A stretch of 64,000 nt of DNA from Aspidapion aeneum (taxonomy: Eukaryota; Arthropoda; Insecta; Coleoptera; Brentidae). Where the stretch lies: positions 110,785,314-110,849,313 of the forward strand of contig OY755042.1 in the NCBI GenBank assembly GCA_963576565.1, given 5' to 3'. A model generated the notes under the pieces. It was given only the letters and a program-made list of their open reading frames with translations. It was not told where the DNA came from and ran no database searches. Positions 1-10,189 of the stretch are shown one piece after another (positions within the stretch are counted from its first letter, which is position 1; each line of letters opens with the position of its first letter). The position numbers and the translations under genes were made by a program.

Positions 1-381
1 TTTTTTATAAAAAAATAAAATAAGTTGTAGGTATGGGGTCCTTACAACTGCTGCTATCAGTTTATAACAGAAAATCAATCAGAATTCAATTATTAGTATT
101 TTTTGTATTTAAGTTTCTCATTTTTCAAAGGGATTTTAGGTGTTTCACTGTTACACCACTTTACCCTAGACAATATTAGTTGAATTTAAAAAAGTTGTTT
201 AACCAAAAAATGTCCCATTAGTTCGTAAAAACTTGCTAAAACTAATGTTCACTTTTATTGAAATACATGACTCAACAAAATTCTAAACTTAAAAACAAGA
301 AAGTATTGGCCAAAAGTGACTTTGGGTTTTAATCTTTCAATATTATGTAATAAATATTATGACATGTAAAAAAATACTTAC

Positions 382-518
382 GCTGGGACCAGTCACAACA
401 TAACACAGTACTAATGGAATATTCTCCGGACTGTAGTCAGCTACTTGGGTGTAGATAATAGAATTTTTGGTAATATCTGCCACTAAGTCGTATGCAGCTT
501 CTGGCCATGACTCATCCT
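382..518 (-). CDS. AKAP1: AKAP1-like coding exon 10 (post-Tudor region)
   Basis: On the minus strand a polypyrimidine acceptor (tctttttcag) ends at 519 and a donor (AGC|GTAAGT) begins at 381. The exon is 137 bp: it completes a split GAG codon left by exon 9 (phase 1) and then reads 45 codons, residues 586-631, to phase 0. The peptide begins EDESWPEAAY and ends YVVTGPS, with a beta-rich stretch, consistent with the subdomain that follows the Tudor core. No long open frame marks it because it is short. It is supported by exact frame continuity with exon 9 and by canonical splice signals. The next, more C-terminal exon is outside the window. Confidence 0.8.
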
Positions 519-769
519 CTGAAAAAGATTAAATAAAAAACTTTAAACCTTCTATATGTCCCATTTTTTACATTATCCTTTATTTCAGGCTTGCGCAGTT
601 ACCTGGTTTGAACTTTATCCCTTACTAAAGGATAATGTTTGACCTTACTTGTGGCCGAATAATGAGTTATCCCTAGCCAATTTATTTTTGTTTGTTTTTA
701 AGATATTAGGCTAATTTTTACTATCTTAATCGGTGTTCTGTTGGAAACTAATCTAGCAAAAGTTATAAG

Positions 770-870
770 CCAAAGTTTGTGAAAAAAACATGAGAAAAGT
801 CGCCATCTTGGATTTATGACGTCATACAGGCCCTCCTACTTACAGGCAAACTATGAATGAACCCGCCCAC
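770..870. repeat. Family H repeat (ATCTTGGATTTATGACGTCA type)
   Basis: The segment around 805-830 (GCCATCTTGGATTTATGACG) recurs at 26455-26480 and 26780-26800 with similar flanks. It contains a CRE-like TGACGTCA. Identity of the parent element is unknown. Confidence 0.6.
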
Positions 871-1394
871 ATGCACAAAAATCACATCAACGTTAAATTA
901 ACGTGAATAAAAATAACAAAGTTTTTTTTTGCTTGAAAAACAACCTCATACCATGTAATATTTATTTTGTTAAATCTACATGCTTAAAGATAACTTAAAA
1001 ATAAGGGGAAATCAAGCTATAAAAATGTACTTTTTGCTGAAGTTTCTGGTGCTGTGTATATAACGTGTTTTTTACCCTCATTATTTTCATGTACCAAATT
1101 CACACTTGAAAAGTCCTCCACAACATGTTCTAAAACGCCACTAGATTAAGACTTCTCAAACCTACTAACTTTCTGCGTCTGTTTTGGTCACGTTTTTTTT
1201 AATAACATTTTTTTAACTTAAAAGAGACGTGAAAGGAAGTTATAAAAGTTCACTAATTTAAGACTACAACACTTCAAGACAGTTTTAAAGATGGCGCTCA
1301 AGGCAAGACAAAATATCTATGTATCTATCTGTGTACATTATGTTTTTTTTAAAAGCTAAACAAGATTTTTAACAGTAAACACTTTCACAAAATA

Positions 1395-1670
1395 GGGACC
1401 TATTGCAATATGGCCAGGCAATAATTGTGCCGGGCACTAAATTGACATTTTCACATTGAAAAATGACAGTTGATCTTTCAAAATTGACATACCAAAGTCG
1501 AATTTATAAATCCAGTCGTTTTTTTTCCATTAATAGTGGCGTCACTATTAATTCCGGGTCTTATGATACACAAAGGCCTCATTTTGAAAGAAGACAGCTG
1601 TTCTTATAATGTGAAACTGTCAATATAGTGCCCAGCACAATTATTGCCGGGCCGTATTTCAATAGGTCCC
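1395..1670. mobile_element. MITE with ~60-bp TIRs and TA target duplication
   Basis: The ends are GGGACCTATTGCAATATGGC and, on the opposite strand, GGGACCTATTGAAATACGGC, continuing inward as near-identical inverted arms containing GGCAATAATTGTGC. TA flanks both ends (1393-1394, 1671-1672), which suggests Tc1/mariner-type mobilisation. 276 bp, noncoding, in the intron between exons 10 and 9. Confidence 0.75.
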
Positions 1671-2323
1671 TAATATTAATGTGTCTTTATCCGGTTAATA
1701 ACAGATGCGTCGTAATCGTAAAGGATCAGGGATCAGTTCCTTAACAGGTTTTTGGAGTTTAGAAGCCAAAGCACTGCCTGATACATTTCGTCAAAGTGAA
1801 AAATCCTGACAATGGGTGGCGCTGCTACTAGTAAAATCTCAAAAATATTCGGTAGAAAAGCCATGCAAGTCGCGTTTTAAAATTCGTGTAGAAAAGGCGT
1901 GAATCTAATGTGATTTTAACGTTGATAAAAATTACTTGAAAATAACGTAAAAACATTGCTGTTTTAATTTGATAATGGCGTTATTACAACGCAGTTTTTG
2001 GCAACGTTATTTTTTATAACGTTAATGAATGACCTATTAAGCTTGTTTTCATATAAGAAATAAACGTGTTTTTCTAGCAGCTTTTAAAATCAACGTTTTT
2101 ATTTCTTACTCCTTTTTTACGTGTTAAACACGTGATTGTGCTATGTGGGCGGTGACTAAAAATTGTGTGATATATTACCAATCGAGCTTTAAAAAATTTT
2201 CACTGGACACTATTTTTGACTATACTCAACCATCGAAGAAATAACTTTTACCATTTACATCTTTTACCTATGTAGTACCAGAGAAGAAAATATAACTATG
2301 GTAGTATGTAAGAAAGAACTTAC

Positions 2324-2545
2324 CATTTTTGGGTTTAACATTGCTCAGAATGCATTCAGCCGCCTGGAAAGGCAACATCATAAAATCTTGTCTAATTTGT
2401 CTGAGATCGCTGTTCTCGACGTAGCCGTAGCCACCGTAGTCCAAGAATTTGACGTAGCTCGTTTCTGCGTCTTTGTCGCATGTTAAAATTATTGCTCTAT
2501 ACCAGATTGATGTGTCTTTCGAGTAGGCTGCGCAGATTGTATTTT
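2324..2545 (-). CDS. AKAP1: AKAP1-like coding exon 9 (Tudor domain core)
   Basis: The acceptor is tttgtttcag|AAAATACAATC and the donor is CCCAAAAATG|GTAAGTTC. The 222-bp exon enters and leaves in phase 1 and encodes residues 512-585. It carries the Tudor signature: WYRAIIL (W526-Y527-R528) on the first strand and KFLDYGGYGYV (D547-Y548-G549), which corresponds to the family's FVDYG motif. These aromatic and acidic positions form the methyl-arginine-binding cage in canonical Tudor domains. Whether this cage is functional is inferred. An R1-like LINE remnant begins about 210 bp upstream in the intron. Confidence 0.92.
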
Positions 2546-2755
2546 CTGAAACAAAAATAAATGGGTTAATCATGGATCTGAGACCTTCCTTCCTAACTTA
2601 TGAAAAATTTTCTGTATAATAAAAACGACAGGGTATAGGTTAGGTTTGACTATGAGTGGTGCGACTGTCGCCCCTCCACTGCGACTCAAGTGATTTATTG
2701 TGGCTCATCCCAACTTAAATATCACCAATACCTATCTCCTTTATGAAGCAGATCA

Positions 2756-3495
2756 GTTTGTTTGGTGATATTTCCTCAAGATCTTGAGGCTCTATCTATC
2801 CAGGTCCGAATATTTTCGCCCTAGTTCTTTGTCTTGCTACGCAGTGGCAGATTAGATGAAGTGGCGTTTCCTCCTCAACACCACAGAACCTACACGCTGG
2901 TGTGTTGCTTACTCCCAGTCTGTTCATGTGTTTGTTGAGTCGGCATTGGCCTGTGTATAGCCCTGTGATTATTCTTAGGCTATTCCTGTTTAATTCCAGG
3001 AGTTGGTTCGTTCTGTGTTTGTCTTGCTTAGAAAGGTTTTGGAGTGTTGTTGTCTCGGGGTTGCCCGCCAATTTTGAGTCTCCTTTCTAACAACCCACTG
3101 TCCTATTTCTTTTGTGACTGTGGCCTTAGGTAAGCCAAAGTAAGGCTCCGGTCCATCCAGCGCGGATTCTGCTCCCGCCCTGGCTAGTGCGTCTGCTTTT
3201 TCATTTCCCTCAACTCCCGTGTGGCTTGACGCTCAGACAAGACTGATCTTGTTGGTTCTGCTGGCCTGTCTTAGGGTTTCAAGGCAATTCCAGACTAGTC
3301 TGGATTGAATTTTGTGCGAGCTTAATGCTTTTAGAGCTGATAAGCTATTTGAGATGATTTTGATGCTTTTGTTTGAGAGGTCCCTGCGGGTAATCTCTCT
3401 ACAGCATTCTTCTAGTTCTGCTTGGAAAATGGTTGCTAAGTTTCCGAGTCCCACAGATATTTCAGTCCAGGGTATGGAAAAAATCACAATTTTTA
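2756..3495 (-). pseudogene. Non-LTR retrotransposon fragment, RNase H and C-terminal zinc region
   Basis: Translated in shifting minus-strand frames. About 3490-3230 gives VGLGNLATIFQAELEECCRE, an RNase H start. About 3200-3080 gives GVEGNEKADALARAG, the RNase H GNExAD motif. 3071-2796 gives LNRNSLRIITGLYTGQCRLN followed by CRFCGVEEETPLHLICHC, a CCHC-type zinc motif. This order is typical of R1/I-group LINEs that encode RNase H. It is broken by frameshifts, so it is a dead 5'-truncated copy. Confidence 0.8.
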
Positions 3496-3569
3496 AAAGA
3501 TTTTAATTAACTTCACAGAGCCTCGCTGTCTCTCTATCACATCTTGCGATTCATTTTTGACACACTAGG

Positions 3570-5640
3570 CCAGTCATTAAAGCGAAAAAAAAGACCCCAG
3601 CTTTGCAAAAGCTGGTGTAGTCGCGATTTTAACATATGTTGTTCATATTGGAGCCCTAAAAGAAAATTGAGTTTTCGACCTGAGGGGGGGGGCTACCGGC
3701 GCCATCTTGGATTTAGTGTGCACAAAAAGGTTTTTTTTCAATTACTTTTCGCCGCGAGGGAAAAGTTTGTTCTGCAGTTTTTCTAGATGTAGCACAAGCA
3801 TTTGACAAAGTGTGGCATGAAGGCCTTACTTTTAAACTAAAACGGTTTCTGCCAAAACAATATTCGGATATTTTGGAATCATACATACCTGATAGACATT
3901 TTAGAGTAAAACAGGAAGACTCATACTTAAATTTAAGAGAAATTAAAGCAGGCGTGCCCCAGGGTAGCGTACTAGGCCCTTATCTATACTTATTATTCAC
4001 TTGCGATATCCCAAAGCCAGAAAATTGTCACTTAGCAACATTTGCAGATCATACTGGTTTATTGACGGTAGAAAAAGCTATTGAAAAATGCATAGAAAAA
4101 CTTCAGGATGCAGTCACCGAAGTTCACAGTTGGACCACAAAGTGGCGAATAAAATTAAATGAAACCAAATCAATTCATGTTGATTTTACAAACAAAAATA
4201 TAAATCACATACAAATAACAATTAACAACATTCCCGTACCATATTCAAATCAGGCAAAATATCTCGGTATAACACTTGATGCCAAATTGCACTGGAAAGC
4301 ACATGTTAAGAAAAAAAAAAGAAGAACTTGAGATAAGGTATAGAAAAATGAACTGGCTAATTGGAAGGAAGTCCAATTTAACAATTCATAATAAGTTACT
4401 GCTTTATAGACAAATACTGAAACCAGTATGGACATATGGTATTCAACTATGGGGTTGTGCTAAAAAGAGTAACATTCTAGTTTTACAGAGATATCAAAAT
4501 AAAGTATTAAGAAACATTGTGAATGCACCTTGGTATGTTCGAAATAGTGACCTTCATCGAGATCTAAAAATCGAAACTGTAGCAGAGACAGTACGCAAAA
4601 AGCCATGAAGATAGACTTCATCGGCATGTGAATGTGGAAGCAATTCAGCTTCTAGACAATACTATGCTAGTTGGAAGACTCAAAAGAGTGAAGCCGTTTG
4701 AGCTAGTAAACTAAGTGAATTATATAAAACAAAATAATGCTACAAACACAACACAATTGTGAGTTACAGACTAAACAAAGCGCGGAGAACTGTTGAGTGA
4801 ACCCTAAGTTTAAATCTGACTTTTCTAGTAAATTAAGTTAAAACAAAATTGCTAATTAGTCTTACTGACTAGATTGTAATACAATAAACACAGTGTGTTT
4901 GACAAATAAAAAAAAAACTTTTCGCCGCCACTTTGGATTTTGACCAATTTTTTATTTGGTGGCCTTTAACTTCGAAACTGCCTATTTTTGAGAAAATTTG
5001 TAATAACATAAAATAAAGACCAACTAATAGCCTATAAAACGAGACATCACAGAGTTATCTGGGTAGTACACTTGCTGAGATACGAACCCTAAAGTGTTAG
5101 CAGTACACTCGTTTTTTATGTATTTCCTTAGTATATGCAAAATAAAACGAAATTATTCAGTTTTATGTAATTTTCTCAAAATGTAAGCATTTTACAGAAA
5201 GTCTGTAATGAACTTTATTATAGAAAATTAAATTATCTTTTAAACGCTGTATCATCAAAGTTGGCCAAATCCACGGTTAGCACTTAATTGGCATCCATAA
5301 ATTGTGGTTATTTTTGTAGATCACAAAAAAAAGTTTTTTTTTTGTTTTATTCAGTTTTCAAAAAAACTAAACATTTTAGGGAAAAATGTTAAAACAACTT
5401 TTTTAAAGAAAATAAAATGTTCTTTTAAACGGCGTATCACAAATGGGTTTTAAAGCTATTATTAACATTCCAGGGGCGTCTGCATATTGAGGTTACTTTT
5501 TGTATACTTTTTTAAAAATTTTTATTTGTCTTATTCAATTTTCTAAAAACTAAGCTTTCTAAAAAATATTGTCTAACTCTATATTGTTGAAAATAAAATT
5601 GTTGTTAACGGGAAACACTCAAAGAATATACGCATGTGAC
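3570..5640. repeat. Family E repeat, copy 1, interrupted by a LINE
   Basis: The left part (AGCGAAAAAAAAGACC, then ATTTTAACATATGTTGTTCA) and the right part (GGCCTTTAACTTCGAAACTG, ATAAAATAAAGACCA, CACGGTTAGCACTTAATTGG) match copy 2 at 8191-10040 in the same order and orientation. It is AT-rich, noncoding and over 900 bp without its insertion. The LINE at 3756-4916 sits inside it with a 12-bp duplication. Superfamily unknown. Confidence 0.7.
3756..4916 (+). pseudogene. Jockey-like non-LTR retrotransposon, 5'-truncated, frameshifted
   Basis: The reading frame opens FLDVAQAFDKVWHEGL, then AGVPQGSVLGPYLYLLFTCD (reverse transcriptase motif) and ATFADHTGLL, where the catalytic FADD box has become FADH. 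A frameshift in an A-run near 4310-4325 moves the C-terminal thumb and tail (YGIQLWGCAKKSNILVLQRY) to another frame ending near 4608. The 3' end is AATAAA plus poly-A. The 12-bp sequence ACTTTTCGCCGC is found at 3744-3755 and again at 4917-4928: a target-site duplication typical of target-primed reverse transcription. It is inserted in family E copy 1. The damaged catalytic residue and frameshift make it inactive. Confidence 0.9.
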
Positions 5641-5654
5641 AATACAATATTATG

Positions 5655-6221
5655 AAAATACTCTGCCAATCTATGGGCACCTAAGCTCACACTAGGTACT
5701 ATAGTTATAGTGTGAGCTAATATAATCAAAAACTGAAATATATTTTATTCAACTCCAGACTCAATTACCTTTCGTTTGATACCACACAAGCCATGTTTTG
5801 ACTTAAACTCTAATTTTTAAAATCTACCCCCCCACCCTTTTGAAAAAAACTAAAATGTATTTTGTTTAACTCCAGACTCAATTACCTTTCGTTTGATATC
5901 ACACACGCCATATTTTCACTTAAACTCTAATTTTTGACATCTACCACCACCCTTTTTTTAAAAATAAACTAAAATTCATTTTTTTTAACTCCAGACTTAA
6001 TTAACTTTTGTTTGATATCACACACGCCATATTTTCACATAAACTCTAATTTTTGGAATCTACCCCCACCCTTTTATTTGGCTTGCGTTAGGTGGATTTT
6101 GTTCATTTTTAAATGGGACCATCACGGCCCAAGACCCAACTTAGGTACCAAATTTCATTAAAATCGGACAAGCGGTTTTTGAGTTATGCGGGTTGGTCGT
6201 TACAGACAGACAGACAGACAT

Positions 6222-6252
<31 letters not shown>

Positions 6253-6388
6253 GCAAAACAAAAAAGTTTCAAAATCATCTGAAACGCAAAGATATATAAA
6301 AATTTTTGAAATCGGAGCAACTTTTTTTTTCTCGAAAAAATTAGGATCACCATAGCTCACACTACTTATAGTAGTAGTAGTGTGAGCT
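5655..6388 (-). mobile_element. Family A element (HINE/Helentron-like), copy 1
   Basis: Reverse orientation. It starts with the family's 3' tail (ACTCTGCCAATCTATGGGCA) and 3' hairpin, has three internal tandem units (TTTCGTTTGATA… near 5772, 5892, 6012), a (CAGA)n tract at 6203-6253, and the 5' hairpin at 6354-6388 next to GGATCACCATAG. No coding capacity is credible; short frames across the GACA tract are artefacts of the microsatellite. Confidence 0.85.
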
Positions 6389-6680
6389 AAAATTTGGGGG
6401 GTTTAACCACGGGTACCGCAAAATTTTTGAGTCAAATTGGATTAAAATCGGTTTACAGACAGTATCACAAAATTTTATAGTTAGGCCAAAAAATCTTTTT
6501 GGAGAAAAAATTTTAAAAAATTTAAACTTTAAATTTTTATAAAACATAACATTCAGTAGTTAATAGCTCCATCAATTTAAAGACAACATTTGAATTTAAA
6601 AACTTGACAAACCTCTATTTACCGCCGGGACAGGTTCATGTTAAAATTTTTTTTAGATAGGCTTTCAATAAATATATTTT

Positions 6681-7858
6681 TAGCTCACACTACTACTATA
6701 CTATAGTAGTGTGAGCTATGGTGATCCTAATTTTTTCGAGAAAAAAAAGTTGCTCCGATTTCAAAAAATTTTATATATCTTTGCGTTTCAGATGATTTTG
6801 AAACTTTTTTGTTGCTCTGTCTGTCTGTAACGACCAACGCGCATAACTCAAAAACGGCTTGCCCGATTTTAATAAAATTTGGTACCCAGGCTGGATTTTG
6901 GGTCGAGATGGTCCCATTTAAAAATGAACAAATCCACCGAATCGTAGATTTCTCCAGGGTGAAGTAGAATCATAATGAAAAGGATTGAAGGGAAAGTCCA
7001 AAATACTTCACAATCTTTTTTATTTCTCAAAACACACTACGCGTTTCGATATGTAAATATTATTATCAAGTGTGATAGAAAATAAAAATCCCTCTTTTAA
7101 GGACAAAATCTGGAACACAAGTCAAAAAAAAATTAAAACAAAACCACACAATTAAACAAAAATCTTAACCTTAAAATTTAAATACAAGGTTTGTATTTAA
7201 ATTTTAGGGTTAAGATGTTTGTTTAATTGTGTGGTTTTGTTTTAATTTTTTTTTGACTTGTGTTCCAGATTTTGTCCTTAAAAGAGGGATTTTTATTTTC
7301 TATCACACTTGATAATGATATTTACATATCGAAACGCGTAGTGTGTTTTGAGAAATAAAAAAGATTGTGAAGTTTTTTGGACTTTCCCTTCAATCCTTTT
7401 CATTAAAATCCACCGAACACAAGCCAAATAAAAGGGTGGGGGTAGATTTCAAAAATTAGAGTTTATGTAAAAATATGGCGTGTGTTTTATCAAACGAAGG
7501 GTAATTGAGTCTGGAGTTTAAAAAAATACATTTTAGTTTATTTAAAAAAAAAGGGTGGGGGTAAATTTCAAATTATTAGTGTTTAAGTGGAAATATGGCG
7601 TGTCTGATATCAAACGAAAGGTAATTGAGTCTGGAGTTAAACAAAATACATTTTAGTTTTAAAAAAAAGGGTGGGGGTAGATTTGAAAAATTAGAGTTTA
7701 AGTCAAAACATGGCTTGTGTGGTATCAAACGAAAGGTAATTGAGTCTGGAGTTCAATAAAATATACTTCAGTTTTTAGTTATATTAGCTTTCACGTACAC
7801 TATAACTGTAGTACCCAGTGTGAGCTTAGGTGCACATAGATTGATTGGCAGAGTATTT
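6681..7858 (+). mobile_element. Family A element, copy 2, split by a palindromic insertion
   Basis: The 5' hairpin TAGCTCACACTACTACTATA…GTGTGAGCTA at 6681-6718 is followed by the conserved ATGGTGATCCTAATTTTTTC, a short GTCTGTCTG tract, the GAAATTTGGTACC-like block, three tandem units, the 3' hairpin and the tail GGCAGAGTATTTTA. It is interrupted at 6941-7405. It faces copy 1 across about 290 bp, so the two form a large inverted pair. Confidence 0.85.
6941..7405. mobile_element. Foldback element: ~215-bp arms, almost no loop, 11-bp TSD
   Basis: 6974-7404 is a near-perfect palindrome centred at about 7189 (left arm AATGAAAAGGATTGAAGGGA, right arm its complement; centre AAATACAA-gg-TTTGTATTT). 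The host sequence AAATCCACCGA is present on both sides (6930-6940 and 7406-7416) but once in other family A copies, showing insertion with an 11-bp duplication. A 33-bp stretch (6941-6973) at the left is outside the palindrome. Confidence 0.85.
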
Positions 7859-7906
7859 TAGTCTGTGAAAAATATGCAAAAAACACAATAATTTCAGTTC
7901 ACTTAC

Positions 7907-8084
7907 CAGGAATTGGTGTGGGCAGCATAGGAGACTCGATTTGAGTGTAGCATTCTGTCATGTAGGTTGACAGCATGTTCAGGTTGGGGTAAGTCGGATG
8001 CGTCGGTTGGTGCATGAATAAATGAATCGGACTGACCATACAACTCAGAATTGTGTCGTTGTTTATGCCTTCTACTAATTTTAA
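7907..8084 (-). CDS. AKAP1: AKAP1-like coding exon 8 (pre-Tudor region)
   Basis: The acceptor is ttttttattccag|TTAAAATTAG and the donor is ATTCCTG|GTAAGTG. The 178-bp exon starts in phase 0 and ends in phase 1. It encodes residues 453-511 (LKLVEGINNDTILSCMVSPI, then HLFMHQPTHP and a run ending PMLPTPIP) plus the first base of codon 512. The sequence is typical of the conserved N-terminal edge of the extended Tudor domain in AKAP1-like proteins. The longest open frame at this locus is a different, spurious frame; the frame given here is set by continuity with exons 7 and 9. It lies just outside family A copy 2 (ends 7858) and family E (starts near 8191). Confidence 0.88.
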
Positions 8085-8190
8085 CTGGAATAAAAAAAAT
8101 ATTAATAATTAATAAATAGAAAATAATTTTCAAGAAACTTTTGAAAAGGAAAAAAAAACTTAAAAGCTTTAATTGTTGTAGATGCCAATC

Positions 8191-10040
8191 ATTAGAGCGA
8201 AAAAAAAAGACCACAGGCTTGCAAAAGGGGGCATAGTGGCGATTTTAACATATGTTGTTCACATTGGAGTTCTTAAAAAATGGGAGGGGGCGGCTCCCCC
8301 CCGTCATCTTTAATTTAGTGTGCATAAAAATGGATTGCTTGGTTCCTGTATATTTTAGAAAAAGAAATTAAACAGAAGTTGAAGATAATAAAATTTCCTA
8401 CAAAAACGCTTTTATAAAATTTTTTGTCAGACGAATAGTTTTTGAGTTATGAGGCTAAATATTTCGCCTCCATTTTGTATTCTCAACAATTTTAGCTCAC
8501 ACATATACTATACTATAGTAGTGTGAGCTATGGTGATCCTAATTTTTTCGAGAAAAAAAAAGTTGCTCCGATTTCAAAATTTTTTATATATCTTTGCGTT
8601 TCAGATGATTTTGAAACCTTTTTGTTGCGCCGTCTGTCTGTCTGTAACGACCAACGCGCATAACTCAAAAACCGCTTGGCCGATTTTAATGAAATTTGGT
8701 ACCTAGGCTGGGTCTTGGGTCGAGATGGTCCCATTTAAAAATGAACAAAATCCACCGAACACAAACCAAATAAAAGGGTGGGGGTAGATTTCAAACATTA
8801 GAGTTTATGTAAAAATATGGCGTGTGTGATATCAAACGAAAGGTAATTGAGTCTGGAGTTAAGCAAAATACATTTTAATTTATTTAAAAAAAAAGGTGGG
8901 GTATATTTAAAAAATTAGAGTTTAAGTGAAAATATGGCGTGTGTGATATCAAACGAAAGGTAATTGAGTCTGGAGTTAAGCAAAATACATTTTAATTTAT
9001 TTAAAAAAAAAGGTGGGGGTATATTTAAAAAATTAGAGTTTAAGTGAAAATATGGCGTGTGTGATATCAAACGAAAGGTAATTGAGTCCGGAGTTTAACA
9101 AAATCCACCGAACACAAACCAAATAAAAGGGTGGGGGTAGATTTTAAAAATTAGAGTTTATGTGAAAATATGGTGTGTGTGATATCAAACGAAAGGTAAT
9201 TGAGTCTGGAGTTAAATAAAATACATTTTAATTTATTTAAAAAAAAAGGGTAAGGGTATATTTCAAAAATTAGAGTTTAAGTGAAAATATGGCGTGTGTG
9301 ATATCAAACGAAAGGTAATTGAGTCTGGAGTTAAACTAAATACATTTTAATTTATTTAAAAAAAAAGGTGGGGGTATATTTCAAAAATTAGAGTTTAAGT
9401 GAAAATATGGCGTGTGTGATATCAAACGAAAGGTAATTGAGTCCGGAGTTTAACAAAATACATTATAGTTTTTGTTTTTTTTAAGGGTGGGGGTAGATTT
9501 CAAAAATTTGAGTTTATGTGAAAATATGGCGTGTGTGATATCAAACGAAAGGTAATTTAGTCTGGAGTTGAATAAAATTTATTTCAGTTTTTAGTTATAT
9601 TAGCTCACACGTACACTATAACTATAGTACCTAGTGTGAGCTTAGGGGCCCATATATTGGCAGAGTATTTTTCTTTAGTGCCCTTTAACTTAGAAGTTGC
9701 TTGTTGCTAAAAAATCTGTAATAATATAAAATAAAGACTGGTCTTGGTAGCACCCTCGCAGAGATACGAATCTTGAAGTGGTAAGTTTTATGTCATTTTC
9801 TCAAAAGTTAAGCATTTTATAGAAAATGTGTAATGAAGTTAATTGTAAAAAATTAAATGATCTTTTAAACGATGTATCATCTAAGTAGGTCAAGTTCACG
9901 GTTAGCACTTAATTGGCATTCCTAAATGAGGGTTATCAAAAAAGGTAGACATTTTAAGAAAAAATGTAAAAACACCTTTTTCAGAGAAACTAAAATGTAC
10001 TTTTAAATTGGGTATCTCAAAGTTTGTTTCCTAGTAAAAA
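8191..10040. repeat. Family E repeat, copy 2, interrupted by family A copy 3
   Basis: Same order of blocks as copy 1: AGCGAAAAAAAAAGACC, ATTTTAACATATGTTGTTCA, then after the insertion GTGCCCTTTAACTTAGAAG, ATAAAATAAAGACTGG, CACGGTTAGCACTTAATTGG. It ends in AT-rich sequence near 10040. Confidence 0.7.
8491..9672 (+). mobile_element. Family A element, copy 3, seven tandem units
   Basis: It has a 5' hairpin (8493-8530) plus ATGGTGATCC, CGTCTGTCTGTCTG, then seven ~118-bp units, each with TGATATCAAACGAAAGGTAA, and the 3' hairpin at 9600-9642 with tail CATATATTGGCAGAGTATTT. It is inserted in a T-run of family E; copy 1 of E preserves the corresponding empty site at about 4940-4965. The longest tandem block of this family in the window. 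Confidence 0.88.
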
Positions 10041-10189
10041 TTTAAGTTACACTGTTAAAAAACACTTAAAAATTGACAAATATTTGAGCCGTTTCTCGAA
10101 ATTTACGAAATATTTAAATCAAGTTTATAAAATGAAAAGTTTGTTTAATTACTTTAATGTAAATTTTAATTACTGTCCTCCTTACAAAC

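Noticed and set aside
6141..6355. Open frames across the CAGA/TCTG tracts in family A copies (also near 45263-45575)
   Set aside because: A 4-bp microsatellite is open in several frames at once; the peptides are repeats of SVCL or RQTD type with no domain.
7903..8214. A 103-codon minus frame over exon 8
   Set aside because: It reads through the intron in the wrong frame; the frame that continues exons 7 and 9 is different.
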